A DNA stretch of 64,000 nucleotides, from assembly GCA_021642125.1 (NCBI GenBank), contig JAKIXB010000030.1, positions 124,001-188,000 of the forward strand, written 5' to 3'. The notes under the pieces are model-generated. The model was not told where the DNA came from, searched no databases, and saw nothing but the letters and a program-made list of their open reading frames with translations. Shown piece after piece: positions 32,576-43,234 of this stretch. Each line of letters opens with the position of its first letter. The stretch's first letter is position 1. This stretch comes from Nothophoma quercina (Eukaryota > Ascomycota > Dothideomycetes > Pleosporales > Didymellaceae). The position numbers and the translations under genes are program-made.

Positions 32576-34147
32576 ACATGTGGTGGAAGAGGGGAGGAAG
32601 TGGCATTGTACACTACATAGAGGTAGACCGTTTGGTCTCAATCTGCATGCTGCACAAACGCTTGGCTGCATGTCTAATGCATTGAATGACTATGATGTAC
32701 ACGCCAGAGGCAGATGCCTATTTCATGTTTGCTTTCGTAACATTTCGTCGATCATTGAAAGTGCAATTCACCATCTCTCTGTGCAAAAATTTATGGAGAG
32801 GCGTGCATGCTGTTCTCTCCTTGGAGCACGTACGGTATGCTGCGGCTTCTTGGCGCAGCACAAACCCTTCTTCTTTCCGAACCCTTGCAGACATATTTCG
32901 GCGTTGTTGTGGATGTCGAACAAGGAATATAGATCCGTTGACAAAGAGAGGACATATTCGTTGCAGCACAAAACCAGTCCTCCGAGATACGAGGGATGGG
33001 CATCGTTCGGTAATATGCTGTTGTAGTAATCTATAGGGGAGATCTAGAAATGCACTTTTGAGCTGTCACACTGAGAGCAACTTACATATCCCTAGCAGTT
33101 GTGAGTTTCGAGATTCTCCAGACCATCCAAAGACTTCTGAAATATCTTGATTCTTGAAAGTCGAGATGGAAGAGCCATATCGAAGTGTCTTTTAGTCCTC
33201 GAGAGAGCAAGGAGGCCCCCTGCATTTAAACAGGCGAGCGAGAATGAAATGAGCACTGTGGCTGACATTCTCAGATGATTACCTGGTCATGAGCTTGAAC
33301 ATGATCATTTTCAGGGTTTGAAGCAGACCTCTCTTCAGTGCTCATGAGAGGCCAGGATCGAGCTTCCGGTGACATGGAGACTTCACTCTCATGCTTGAAA
33401 TTGCCATTCAAGACGTGGGAGTGATGTTTATGGTTGAGAGGTAGACATTCGATAGCTCCAAGGCGTACTCTGCATGAGTGCTGAGTGATATAGTTGAACT
33501 CCGGAATACCAAATGTGGTTGCAATGCATTCTTTCGAGAGCAATGTTTGCAGGTGGCCCAACTACTTCAAGTGTCAGGAGATATAATTCGATCACCTCGA
33601 CAGTGACACGTCCTTAGCCCAAGACAGTCAAGACGAACAGCAAAGGCCTCTAGCACATACCCAATTCTTATCGAAGCCCAGAGCTAGCCAGATTAAGTAA
33701 GGCCTTTGTTGTCTCCCAGGAGTGTAACCATGCTGGATCGCGGTTATATATACTTTCTTTGACTCCTGTCTATCTAGGCGCATGTGTTGTTCGAGCCAGC
33801 TACTACTTCCACTTCGCTCACGCCCCAAACCACCTGACAGTTACACCACAAGACTCTCTCCGATCCAAAGTGATACTGGGGCGTAAGGTCCAATGAACGA
33901 AGCGAGCGCGACAACCGATATTAGTGACTGCGAGGAATTAAGCACGTGCTCAGCGTCAACAAACTATCATGCATCACAATCATCAGAGAGTAAGCCTGTT
34001 CAGGTAGGAAATGTCTGAAATTCGTAATGCCGTAGCGGGAATAGCTAGTCGTACAAGGGCCGCGCATCAAAGACGCATGCCCAAGGTGTCAAAGGTCGCT
34101 AAATTAAGTTGTCCTCCTCGATATCCTTCATTCGTAGATGCAAGCTT
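32576..34147. other. Intergenic with a possible unrecognised spliced gene
   Basis: The first 140 bp should be RPT3 3' UTR. Between 32718 and 33783 the minus strand shows several intron-like signals linking open segments; see the separate low-confidence entry. The remaining sequence up to 34147 has no recognisable feature. Confidence 0.4.
32718..33783 (-). CDS. Speculative four-exon gene of unknown function
   Basis: Four open segments on the minus strand (33783-33661, 33561-33283, 33219-33086, 33030-32718) can be joined in phase into 282 aa. The first intron has a GTATGT donor, a CTGAC branch and a TAG acceptor. The third has GTAAGT and TATAG over 55 bp. The middle one (GTAATC to GCAG, 63 bp) lacks a clear branch point. 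The product resembles no family I know, and several other frames are also open near 32750-33000, which weakens the case. It could be chance. I list it because the splice phases agree at three consecutive junctions. Confidence 0.2.
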
Positions 34148-34592
34148 TTACAACTTCCTGTTGATCTCGCCCTCGGCCTGGCCAGCCTTCTTGCTGGCCT
34201 CGCCCTGGAGCTCAGCAGCCTTGCCCTTGGCCTGGCCAAGCGCCTCGTTGGCCTGACCCTTAGCCTCGGATGTGGTGTTGGGTGTGGCCTCCTTGATGGC
34301 CTCGGCGGCTTGCTCTGTTGACCGAGTTAGCTTCTATTCAAATTGATGTGGGTCGGGCATCAGATGGCGCCAGGTTTGATGTTGTTGGCATCAAGCAATG
34401 GCGTCAGGTGATGCTCTTGTACCCATTGGGGCGTGACTACTTACCACCCTTCTCAATGCCCTTCACAGCGGCACCGGAGATTGTCCTGTCAACAGCCTTG
34501 GCAGCATCCTTGATGGTCTCGACGGGGCTCTTGCGAGCGATGGGGGTGGTGGAGAACAGGCGAGCCTGGCGGGCGATCTGAGAGCGGAACAT
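34148..34592 (-). CDS. Small mitochondrial LEA-like protein (104 aa)
   Basis: Exons 34592-34445 and 34314-34148 join in phase 1 over a 130-bp intron with a GTAAGT donor and AACAG acceptor. The N-terminus (MFRSQIARQARLFSTTPIAR) is a textbook mitochondrial presequence: Arg- and Ser-rich, no acids, with an RLFSTT-type processing site. The rest is highly charged and Ala/Lys/Glu/Gln-rich, with repeats such as EAKGQANEALGQAKGKAAEL and EASKKAGQAEGE. This resembles group 3 LEA or CsbD-like proteins that form amphipathic helices on drying and protect membranes; the role is inference. Codon use is strongly biased, which suggests high expression, and a CATAAAC element lies about 120 bp upstream. The intron hides it from simple frame scans. 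Confidence 0.8.
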
Positions 34593-34977
34593 TGTGATGT
34601 GATGTGTTGTTGTTGGTTATATGGTAGTGGAAGATGTGAAGTTGACGGAGTCGATGTCAATTGCAGATGAAAGTGTTGGATGATGTAGACTTGCAGCAGC
34701 GCGACAGAAGGTTTATGTAGCTGGAGGCTGGAGCTCAGGCGTTGTTGCTGCAGGTGCGCGTTACGTCACAAAACGTCATTCCGAGCTCTCCATATGTGGT
34801 TAGCACCCCATAGAGCTCCAGTTCTTCTCCACCTTGACGAGCTCTCGATCGCGACATCGAATTGGCACATGCAAAATGTTCCTTGTTGAAGTCATGCATT
34901 CATTACATTAGTCTTCTATGATCTTATAGCTGACGACCTCCCGGCTGCTGATCTGAGGTGTTCCCTGTTGCAACCAT

Positions 34978-36695
34978 CTACGATATCAAAGCCAGCTGCC
35001 ACCAGTCGCAGCGCGCATTCGCATTCGAATCGCGAATCTCGTCGATGCCAGTAATATTGAGCCTCAGCACGCTGGCGTTCTCGCCATACATGTCGAACTT
35101 GGGGATGCCCGGAGCCTCGGGTGCACCATCCTCTGCGAAGCTTGCAATGAACTCCTGCAGCGCAATTGCAACCGTACGGTTAGTCACACCAGTGGGTAGA
35201 AGAGTGGTAGCACCACCAGTGAAGTATGTGTATGCGATATCGAAACCGTGGAAGGCGGGAGGTACAGCGAACAGGTACGAGTATGTTTCGTTGTTGTAGG
35301 CCTTGGAGAGATAGTAGGTGTTACAGGTGAAGACGCCCTCGCTGATGATTAGAGCGGCTCGCTGGTATTGGGATGTGTATGGGTAGGAGCCATTGAAGAC
35401 CGGTGGGTACAGAACGTTGGTGATGTAGTTGACCGAGGAGTTGGGCATGTAGGGATAAGCCGTGTTTAGCTGGATGCGGAGCGCGGCGTCCGACTGAATG
35501 GATGGGGCTGTGAACAGAGGTCCCTCGTTCGCATTGTGGCCGACCATAACGTTGACGTCCTTGTCGAACCGTCCTTGAGCGAGTAGCTGTCCGGGTTGCA
35601 GAGGAACAAAGTTGCCATCGACACTGGGACCGTACGCAAACTGGCCCCAGGCAGTGTCATAGGCGACCTGCTGTACATTGGCACGCCTGATGGTCTCGTA
35701 AGGCAAAGCACGGAGCTCAGCAAGCGAGGTTGTGTTCGTGAGGTTGAGGAACTTGCGGTAGGTATCCTCCAACTGGACATTAGACTGCACAGGCTGCCAT
35801 CCAGGGCTCTGCGGGACTGCCTGCTGGAAAGGAGCCTTGCCCTTCAGTCCACCATACGCGGTGATCTGATGCATGATACTACCTCCACCAGCGGACTCGC
35901 CGAACACTGTGACGCGGTTCTTGTCACCTCCAAACAGATGGATGTACTGCTGGACCCATTCGAGAGCGAAGCGCTGATCGTAGAGACCGACATTGGCTGT
36001 GCCTCCTTCAGCCTGGAACGAAGGTCCAGCTTGCCATCCGAATGCACCGAGACGGTAGTTCAAGGCTACGTAAATGACGTCGCCGTTCGTGGAGTTGCCA
36101 GAGGCGGCAATGAGCCCAGCGGGGTTGTAGTTCTTGTTGCCACCAGTGTAGCCACCACCGTAGATCCAGACGAGCACTGGAGCACCATAGCCCTTTCCTG
36201 CCTTGGCTAGAACATCCTGTGGCACAAAGACGTCCAAGAAGAGACAATCCTCATCCTCGCGAGGGTCCGCTGCTGGGACAGGGCTGCTCGAGTTTGCGCC
36301 CGGTGGCACATAGATTGTGCTGGTGTTGTACTGGGTTCCGAGGATGAGGCTGGTCAGGAACGGAGTAGCCAACGCTGACCACGCAGGACCAGCCTGAGGG
36401 CAGATCTTGTTGAGTGTGCCAGTGTTGACGACGGACCTGTTCTCTGCAGGCGCTTGAGGAGGAGCGAATCTCAGGTTGCCAACGGGTGGAGCTGCATATC
36501 GGATGTTCGAGAAGTTGTAGAAGCCACCGGTTTGCTATTTGTATGAGCATGTTTTCCTCATTACAAACTTCGTCCACCTACGTTGAAGTTTGAAGCTTGG
36601 TGAATCTCATATCCAAGATCAACGGTTGGTAGCGATGATGAGTTCTGCGCAAATGCTGCGCCCAGAAGAGCTGCTGCGCTGAAGAGCTTCAACAT
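34978..36695 (-). CDS. Secreted type-B carboxylesterase/lipase
   Basis: Exons 36695-36582 and 36534-34978 join in phase 0 over a 47-bp intron with a GTAGGT donor and ATAG acceptor, giving 556 aa. A signal peptide (MLKLFSAAALLGAAFAQ) starts the protein. The alpha/beta-hydrolase features follow: the RYAAPPVGNLRFAPP block, EDCLFLDVFVP, the oxyanion region VWIYGGGYTGG, the nucleophile elbow VFGESAGGGS (Ser near residue 249) and the His in AFHGFD near 468. Family members hydrolyse esters of secondary metabolites, lipids or plant compounds; the substrate here is unknown. Cysteines in CPQAGP and EDEDCLF would form the usual disulfide near the N-terminus. Length matches the 530-570 aa norm. Confidence 0.93.
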
Positions 36696-37948
36696 GTTGT
36701 CGACAAATTGACGGAACGAAGCAAGGCCAGTTTCAGGTTTCGACGGTCAGGTAGCTCCAGCTCTTTATCCACTACGAAACCTGATGTTCACGGCACGCAA
36801 TCCCCACAGGCAAGCAAGGTATCCCAACCACCAGGTACGGGCCCGCGCTCATATACTGCCCCTTCATCAGCCCGCGCCCCAATTATTACTTTTATCCGTC
36901 AGCCATCAGCAGCGTCGAGAAGCGCCAACGATCGCCCTAGGTCCTTGAAAACAAAGCCATTACTAGTCTACACCGCAAGTGTAAACGAGCCTGGCGCTTC
37001 CCCGCGCGTATGAACAGAGCAGGGCCTCCATGTGTACGTCACGTTGCGGAAGCCTCGGCGATGTGGTAGCTCGAGATTCGTCCATTGCGGACCGAGGCGG
37101 AATGTGTGGCTCTAAGCGACGAGTGAGATACACGAAGACACAGCCTTAGGAAGCGTTGGCGTTCCTGAGTATTGAATTATCAAGATGCGGTCTGGTGTGG
37201 CCGGTAGAAATACTGTAACTGGAGAGGTGGATGAGCGAATTCTGGCCTGGCAGAGTTGATGCTGGGCAAGGATCCCCCCGCGCCGAGGTTCGTGGGGAAG
37301 CAGCGAACAGCACGCGACCTGATGTTGCTGTCCGACGTCAACATCATCGATACGGCAATACGGCGCAGCAGCGTCGTCAGCTGAAGCCTCTGTCCCCTTC
37401 CCAAGAAGTCATCTTGATGACTGCATTCTGACCTGGCAGGCGCAGCATTTCACTATTATCGGATTCTTTAGACTGAGACAGTCGGCCCTGAAGTCGAAGT
37501 CCTGCTCATCTCTCTTGGCTTCAGCAGCACATCTAGCTTAACGCTCGAGCACGATGTACTGGGATGGATTTGTATACAATCCTTGCAGATGTTTCCACTG
37601 CGGCACGGGTATCTGTCACTTGAGCATTGACGGCTCTCACTGTAAGTCTGAGATCCACAGGCGTCAGAGCACATTGCGGCTCGTCGATTATTTCCAAGCG
37701 AGATTGTTTGAAAAACTTCAGCCGCAATTACTTGTTCAACGCTCGAGTAGCTGCACGGCGGACGGTTAACAGCGGCAATACTGTCAGATGCAGCACTCAG
37801 TTTCTCACTCATCCGCAGATATCTGAACAAACGGTATATGTACGACATAAGTATGACAACAAGTAAACTGTAGTAAGCGTGGAAGATCACGAAAGGACCC
37901 ATTTTTCGATCTCCCTGTTACGCTTGGCCAGAAGGATGACTGCTTCGT
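36696..37948. other. Intergenic; one weak minus-strand ORF
   Basis: No certain gene. A minus-strand frame (37468-37902, 144 codons, ATG start) encodes a hydrophobic N-terminus (about residues 5-28) followed by a polar tail with several Cys. It could be a small membrane protein, but no family or splice signal supports it. Confidence 0.4.
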
Positions 37949-38730
37949 TTACGCCTGAAGTCTTTTGAACGCAACATGATGCATCTTGATCTTCTCGGAT
38001 CCCTCCCTCAGATGTCCCACAACCCCGGGAAAGTCAGCCTTCTTCCGAAACTCCATGTGACTGTCAACACTCGGCCACCCAATGAACGCACCAAAGAACT
38101 TCTTCTCCTCTCCTTCGCCATCAACCTTGTGCGTCTCCACACCCCAGCCGCCTATCAGACCTGTAGCCCCGGAGTCTGGAACCTTGCCGGCTTCAGAGAC
38201 AAATGTGGAGAAGCTCTTGTTGTACGCCTCCTCGCTGAGAGAGGTGTCAAAGTACAGGGAGATGCATTCTGTCACTGGAGCGTCGAAGGGAGGTGTGCCT
38301 GATTCCTGAGATGGGATCGGTAGCTTGATGTGGAAGATATGTGGTGAGCCGTCCAGGATAGGTGCGAGGCGATCTAGAAATGGACCGTAGGCGTCTGAAG
38401 CGGCGAATGCCTTGTGGGCGTCGAGGGACTCCCAATCTTGGATATACGGATCAGTAAGGAACCGTTTACGGCATCTTTCGATATTCCCTTAGACGCTCTG
38501 AACTTTCTCAGAGACAACGTTGATTAGACGGCGAGAAATGGGAGCTCACCGATTGCCATCTGCGCTACGGTCGGAGTCTCAATCTGCACACCCCAACGCA
38601 GCGCTTCAAAGCCCTTCTGCTTTGCAATCGTCTTCAGCGTAACATCCCAAATGCTCTTTCCCTCGCCAGACTCCAAGTCAACATCTTTCTTGATCGGTAC
38701 GTATGCTATCTCGGTGACCGGCCCACCCAT
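37949..38730 (-). CDS. Tandem dimeric alpha/beta-barrel (ABM/DABB-type) protein
   Basis: Exons 38730-38550 and 38436-37949 join in phase 1 over a 113-bp intron with a GTGAGC donor, ACTGAT branch and CCAAG acceptor, giving 222 aa. It consists of two similar halves, each starting with TE(I/C) and a strand. The first carries VAQMAIDWESLDAHKAF, the second FFGAFIGWPSVDSHMEF at the matching place. That match decides the acceptor: an alternative in-phase acceptor at 38488 would insert 17 residues between the aligned positions. The fold is that of ABM-type monooxygenase-like or stress-responsive barrel proteins, where two units form one barrel. A fused pair would be a monomeric version. Whether it is an enzyme is unknown; no cofactor residue can be assigned. 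No signal peptide. Confidence 0.75.
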
Positions 38731-38860
38731 TTCCGTTCGAAGACAGCTTAGAAGCACAGAATAGACGTGAAGGTAAAGTATAAGCCAAGCAATGCCCTTC
38801 CCGATAGTCGAGGCAGGTGTATAGAGCAAAGTTTTTGGAAGCGAGGATGCTCGGTTCTGA

Positions 38861-38870
38861 ATATATATAT
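38861..38870 (-). promoter_or_regulatory. TATA element of the ABM-type gene
   Basis: An alternating TATATATATA run lies about 135 bp before the ATG at 38730 on the minus strand. Distance fits a core promoter; the run is palindromic so orientation is assigned from the gene. Confidence 0.4.
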
Positions 38871-39107
38871 ACTCATAGCTACCCCTCAATGTGGCTGCTG
38901 CTGTACGATATAGGAAAGTGGGGTAAATGAGCTGATACCGAGAGAACGTGCGGATCTTACAGAGGTATAGAGATCCAGTTTCATGCATGAGCTTGTCGTA
39001 CACAGTTGAAGCATGTTGGGGTCCGGGCTTCTCCTTGTTCGAGATGAGGCACTGAAGACCGATATACAACTATCCTACACAGCTAACTCTGAACAACATC
39101 TCCAACC

Positions 39108-41159
39108 TCAGCACTTCATCTTGATGCCTCTCCTCTTCTCTGCCTCTCGCCACTCAAACATAAACTGCACGCCTGTGAAAAGAGCAAAACATGCAGTCGC
39201 AAGGAAGCCCCAACCAGACCATGTAGACGTAATCCCCTTGATTAGTCCATCCAGCCCATCCAAACCCAGCGCAAACCCAACCAGATTCGCAACCATGAGC
39301 ATGAGAATCTCGCCGACCGCGCCGACACCGCAGAGCAAGCGGTACGCGTCTGGGTTGTTGCGCCATTTGCGAGCTGGGAAGAGGTATCCAGCGATGATCT
39401 CAGGGAGCACAAAGAGTGTAACAAGCCAGCCCCACATTAGGAGTCGAAGCTGGATGTCGTGCCAGATCGCGATGAAAGAAAAGACGGCGAGATAATTCGC
39501 TACGCCTCTGACCTTGCCCCAGAATCCAGGTAGCGCACTCCCACCGAGCGGAATGTACAGATAGCGCAGCGACCATTTGTTAAAGCTCCGGTGCCAGCCG
39601 CGCCAGAACTGCATCACGCTGTAGTTATCGCTCATACAGCGGACCATATTCTCGGGCGGATCCACGCCGTCGAGAAGTGCCCAGAGGCGGAAGAAGCGCC
39701 AGGGAATCAGCAGCTTGAGCCAGATGTGCTTGAGGTTGAAAAATCCGAGCATAGAAAGTTGGGCGGGGGTGTAGTTCTCCCACGACGGTTTGGCGTGGAA
39801 TATGGCCACCATGTACATGTAGTGGATCATAATTTCCATCGTCAGCAGCACGATGATGAAGCGGATGGCGTACATAGTCGTGCGCTTTGAAGTGATGCTG
39901 TGCGGCCGGTACCGCCCTTGGCTAATGTAGTCGTTGAAGGTGAGGATTGGGCCGGCGAGGTAAAGCGGCGAGTACATGGTGTAGGCGAAGTAGTTGCGAA
40001 AGGTGAAGTCGTGAGGCTTGGCGGGGATGGAGACGCGGTCGCGCTCGGAGAGGTTCGATGGATCGAGTTGTTTCTTCTTGGGGTTATTAGCGAGACGATG
40101 GGATAAGGAGAGGAGACGTACTTCGAGAGGACTGCTGGCGCGCGTATTGAGACTCCAGTAGTAGTCGAGGTTGAAGCTGATCAGACGAAGGACGGTAAAG
40201 TTGAAGAGGACGTCCCAGCGTGGGATGAGGCCGCCGTAGCTGTCGAGTGTGTGGCCGAAGTTCCGGGCTGGTGTGCCTTTCTCGGACAGAGTTGATGGAA
40301 GGAAGAAGCCGAAGATCTCGGAATAGTGATAACCATGCAATAGCTCATTTGCGAACAAAACAGCCAAGTTAAAAATCCATGTTGTGGCCGGCACATATGC
40401 CCTCGGCAGCTTCATGGCGACCTGGTAGTTCAAGTAGAGAATCACAAGGATCTTGAAGACAGAGAATCCGTGGAGAGCAGCCAGAAATACAGCCGCAAAC
40501 CCTGCGTCAAAGGATATGCGCTGATTGAGACGAGCGTCCGCAGCAGCTACAGGGGTCAAGCCCATGGTGAGACCTCCAGAGGATGGACGGACCTGCGTGT
40601 ACGTATCGGCTCTCCAGAAGGCATCGTAGGCTTTCCGCAACAACGGATGGAGTGTCACTACTATGAATAGGTAGGGCACATTCTGTCGAAAGCCTGAGTA
40701 CTGCGCGTCGGTGTTGTCCTTCAGGTGGTCAGTAAAGATGGGCACGTGGCAGTGAATATACTTACGACTTTGCGGCCAGGAATCCAGCCGTCAGACAAGA
40801 GATGGGAGAATTTATCAAAGTTCGGATGAGACTCTGGGGATCTATCAGTCAGTCTTCTATCATAATTATGTTCTAGTAAACTCACCTTTCGAACAATCGA
40901 TTACCAGCTTGAACATGAAGAAGACACTAACTGATATAGAGACGTAGTAAAAGTAGAATTCATTGGTCCTCCATCGTGGCCGTTGGACATGTTCGCTGCC
41001 ATTCCTGCTCTTGTCCTTTCCATTGGGGATTGGGAGAGGGTTGGCAGGGTCGACCTTTGCCTCTTCGAGAGCTTCCTTAGGGGGTGCCGTGGCCGGAACG
41101 ACAAAGCGTGTGTCGAGCGTGTCCAGCGAGTAGAGCTGGCGGATATATGAAAGTGCCAT
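39108..41159 (-). CDS. GUP1: MBOAT acyltransferase Gup1
   Basis: Exons 41159-40886, 40833-40766 and 40718-39108 join over 52- and 47-bp introns with CTGAC branches, giving up to 650 aa. Gup1 remodels GPI anchors in the ER by adding a long fatty acid, and affects glycerol uptake, wall and membrane order. The family signature NTDAQYSGFRQNVPY begins exon 3. Later come a string of about ten membrane helices, the conserved FWRGWHRSFNKWSLRYLYIP block, and the catalytic His region FSFIAIWHD. A 45-nt stretch (40121-40077) starts GTACGT, contains GCTAAT and ends CAAG; it interrupts the SSPLE / KKQLDPSNLSERDR region that is usually close together and is probably a further intron without stops, which would give 635 aa. 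It is divergent from ARP4, 291 bp apart. Confidence 0.92.
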
Positions 41160-41450
41160 GGTACTAATCCAATACTATCTCTTCATGATTCTGGTACTCG
41201 ATATGCATGCAAGACCAGGGTGGAGTGGCGCTGGTGTCGATGTTTCGCGGGGAGAGCGGGAGTGAGATGTGGAGCTGTTCGCGACTTCCACATTCGCAGA
41301 TCGCGCTCGCGCAGAGCTTCCTCCACCACCAGTACCACCCACGTCGAGTCAGTCAAGCCGCCCTCACGAACCTCCGACCACGCGTCGATTGATTTATCGC
41401 ATCACAATTGGCATTTTCAGAAGCTGTAGACGGCACGGTAACGAGGCGCA

Positions 41451-42900
41451 ATGAACATTCCGAACTCGTCTACCGCGCCCGCTGCGGGCGAGTACGCTGG
41501 AGGTAATTGATGTCGGACACAGCTCCATGGCCGCCAGTACTAATGACATTTGCATAGACGAGGTCTCCGCGATCGTGCTCGACCCCGGCTACTCCACCAC
41601 ACGCGCCGGCTTTGCTGGTGAAGACGTGCCCAAGTCTGTCTGCCCATCCTTCTACGGTCAGAGCGACAACGACTCGTACCTCTTCGGCGAGAACGCGATC
41701 CACTCGCCAGTCGGAAACCTCAACATCAAGAACTACTGGGGATCAGACGGTATCGTGGAGGACTGGGACGCCGCAACAAAGCTCTGGGAGTACAGCATCA
41801 CATCACGACTCACCGGCGCGAAAGCCGGCGATCCAGCCAAGAACGGGCTAAACAACAACGGCACAAATGGCGAGGCCATGGATGTGGAAATGGAGGGTGT
41901 CGAGAACAACGAGAAGCCCATGGAGGACAGCCCTCTGCTCATCACAGAGCCGGGGTGGAACAGTGCCAAAGCGCGCGAGAAGTACATTGAGATCGCGATG
42001 GAAGACTGGGGCGTGCCTGCGTTCTTCCTCCAAAAGACAGGCGTGCTCGCCGCCTTTGCATCCGGAAAAGCAAGCGGCATCATCATCGATGTCGGCGCAT
42101 CGCACACCAGCGTCACCCCCGTGCTCGACGGCATGGTGTTGCGCAAGGGCGTGCAAAAGTCCCCTCTGGCAGGCAACTTCGTCTCGAACCAGATCCGTCA
42201 AACCTTCAAGAACGCCACCCCCGAAATACCCTTAACACCGCACTACCTCGTCAAGAGCAAGACCCAAGTCGACGCCGGTGCGCCGGCAAACGCAACGTAC
42301 AAAACCTACCCCGTCGCGCCTAGCGCCTCCTTCCGCCTGAACGAAGAAGAACGCGTCCTCACCGAATTCAAAGAATCCGTCGTCGAAGTCTGGCCTGGCC
42401 CCGGCCGCTTCACGAACGGCACGAATGAGGAGATGGCCAAGTCTGCGCCAGGACGGCCGTTTGAGATGCCGGATGGCTGGAACAACGTGTTCGGGAGCGA
42501 ACGCTTCAGGGTTGCGGAAGGACTGTTTGATGCCAGCGCGGCGCTGACGAGCGAGAGCAACCCGAAGCCGAAGGAAGAATGGACGATTCCAAGACTGGTG
42601 CAGGCGGCCGTGAGCCATGTCGATGCGGATCAAAGGCCGCTGCTGCTGGCCAACATTGTCGTCACAGGAGGCTCGACACTGCTGCACAAGTTCAACGACC
42701 GCTTGAACTTCGAGATCAACGCCATCTACCCCTCCACAAGAAACAAGCTCATTGCGCCCGGAAGCGTGGTGGAGCGCAAGTATGCGGCGTGGATCGGTGG
42801 CTCCATCCTGGCGAGTCTGGGCAGCTTCCACCAGCTGTGGATTAGCAAGAAGGAGTACGAGGAGCACGGCGCGAGTATTGTGGAGAAGAGATGCAGGTAG
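41451..42900 (+). CDS. ARP4: Actin-related protein 4 (Arp4/BAF53)
   Basis: Exons 41451-41502 and 41558-42900 join in phase 1 over a 55-bp intron with a GTAATT donor, a perfect TACTAAT branch and CATAG acceptor, giving 464 aa. The splice yields EYAGDEVSAIVLDPGYSTT, the usual Arp4 N-terminus; the ATG at 41530 lies inside the intron and is rejected. The actin fold follows (TRAGFAGEDVPK, IIIDVGASHTSVTPVLDG, NIVVTGGSTLLHKF, YAAWIGGSILASL). A Gly/Asn/Glu-rich insertion (about residues 95-135) lies where Arp4 proteins carry an insert. Arp4 is a nuclear subunit shared by NuA4, SWR1 and INO80 and helps bind histones and anchor the HSA helix of their scaffolds. Confidence 0.95.
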
Positions 42901-43234
42901 ACAAGTCACGTCCACGGTCACGTCTACTGCAGTATGCAATTGGCGAGGAGTATTGGCGTTTGGTCAAAACGGAGACGGCTGTTAGATAGGGAGATACTCA
43001 ATTGCATTGATCCAGTCCATCCTGTGCTTGCTTGACAAGTGTTCTCAATAAAAGATCAACTCTGCATATCCAGTATGTTATGTCATGTCATAGTCGTGAT
43101 CGTATTGCCTCGTCTATCCGGCTTGTTATAGTACATGTCTTCATGCATAACGCCGTTCCTTTCATGCTGCCATCTAGCAAGCATGCTTCATCACCACCCT
43201 CGCCATCATGTCATCTCCTCACTCCGCTCGTCGA
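42901..43234. other. Intergenic, tail-to-tail
   Basis: These 334 bp separate the 3' ends of the convergent ARP4 and PUP1 genes. They are AT-richer than the coding DNA and likely hold both 3' UTRs. Nothing else was seen. Confidence 0.5.

Noticed and set aside
31715..32671. 318-codon minus-strand frame
   Set aside because: It is antisense to the AAA+ domain of RPT3 and shows no domain of its own.
41527..41557. ATG at about 41530 as the ARP4 start
   Set aside because: It lies within an intron with a perfect TACTAAT branch; splicing from 41451 gives the conserved N-terminus.
42232..42939. 235-codon minus-strand frame
   Set aside because: It is antisense to ARP4, where biased third positions keep the opposite strand open.
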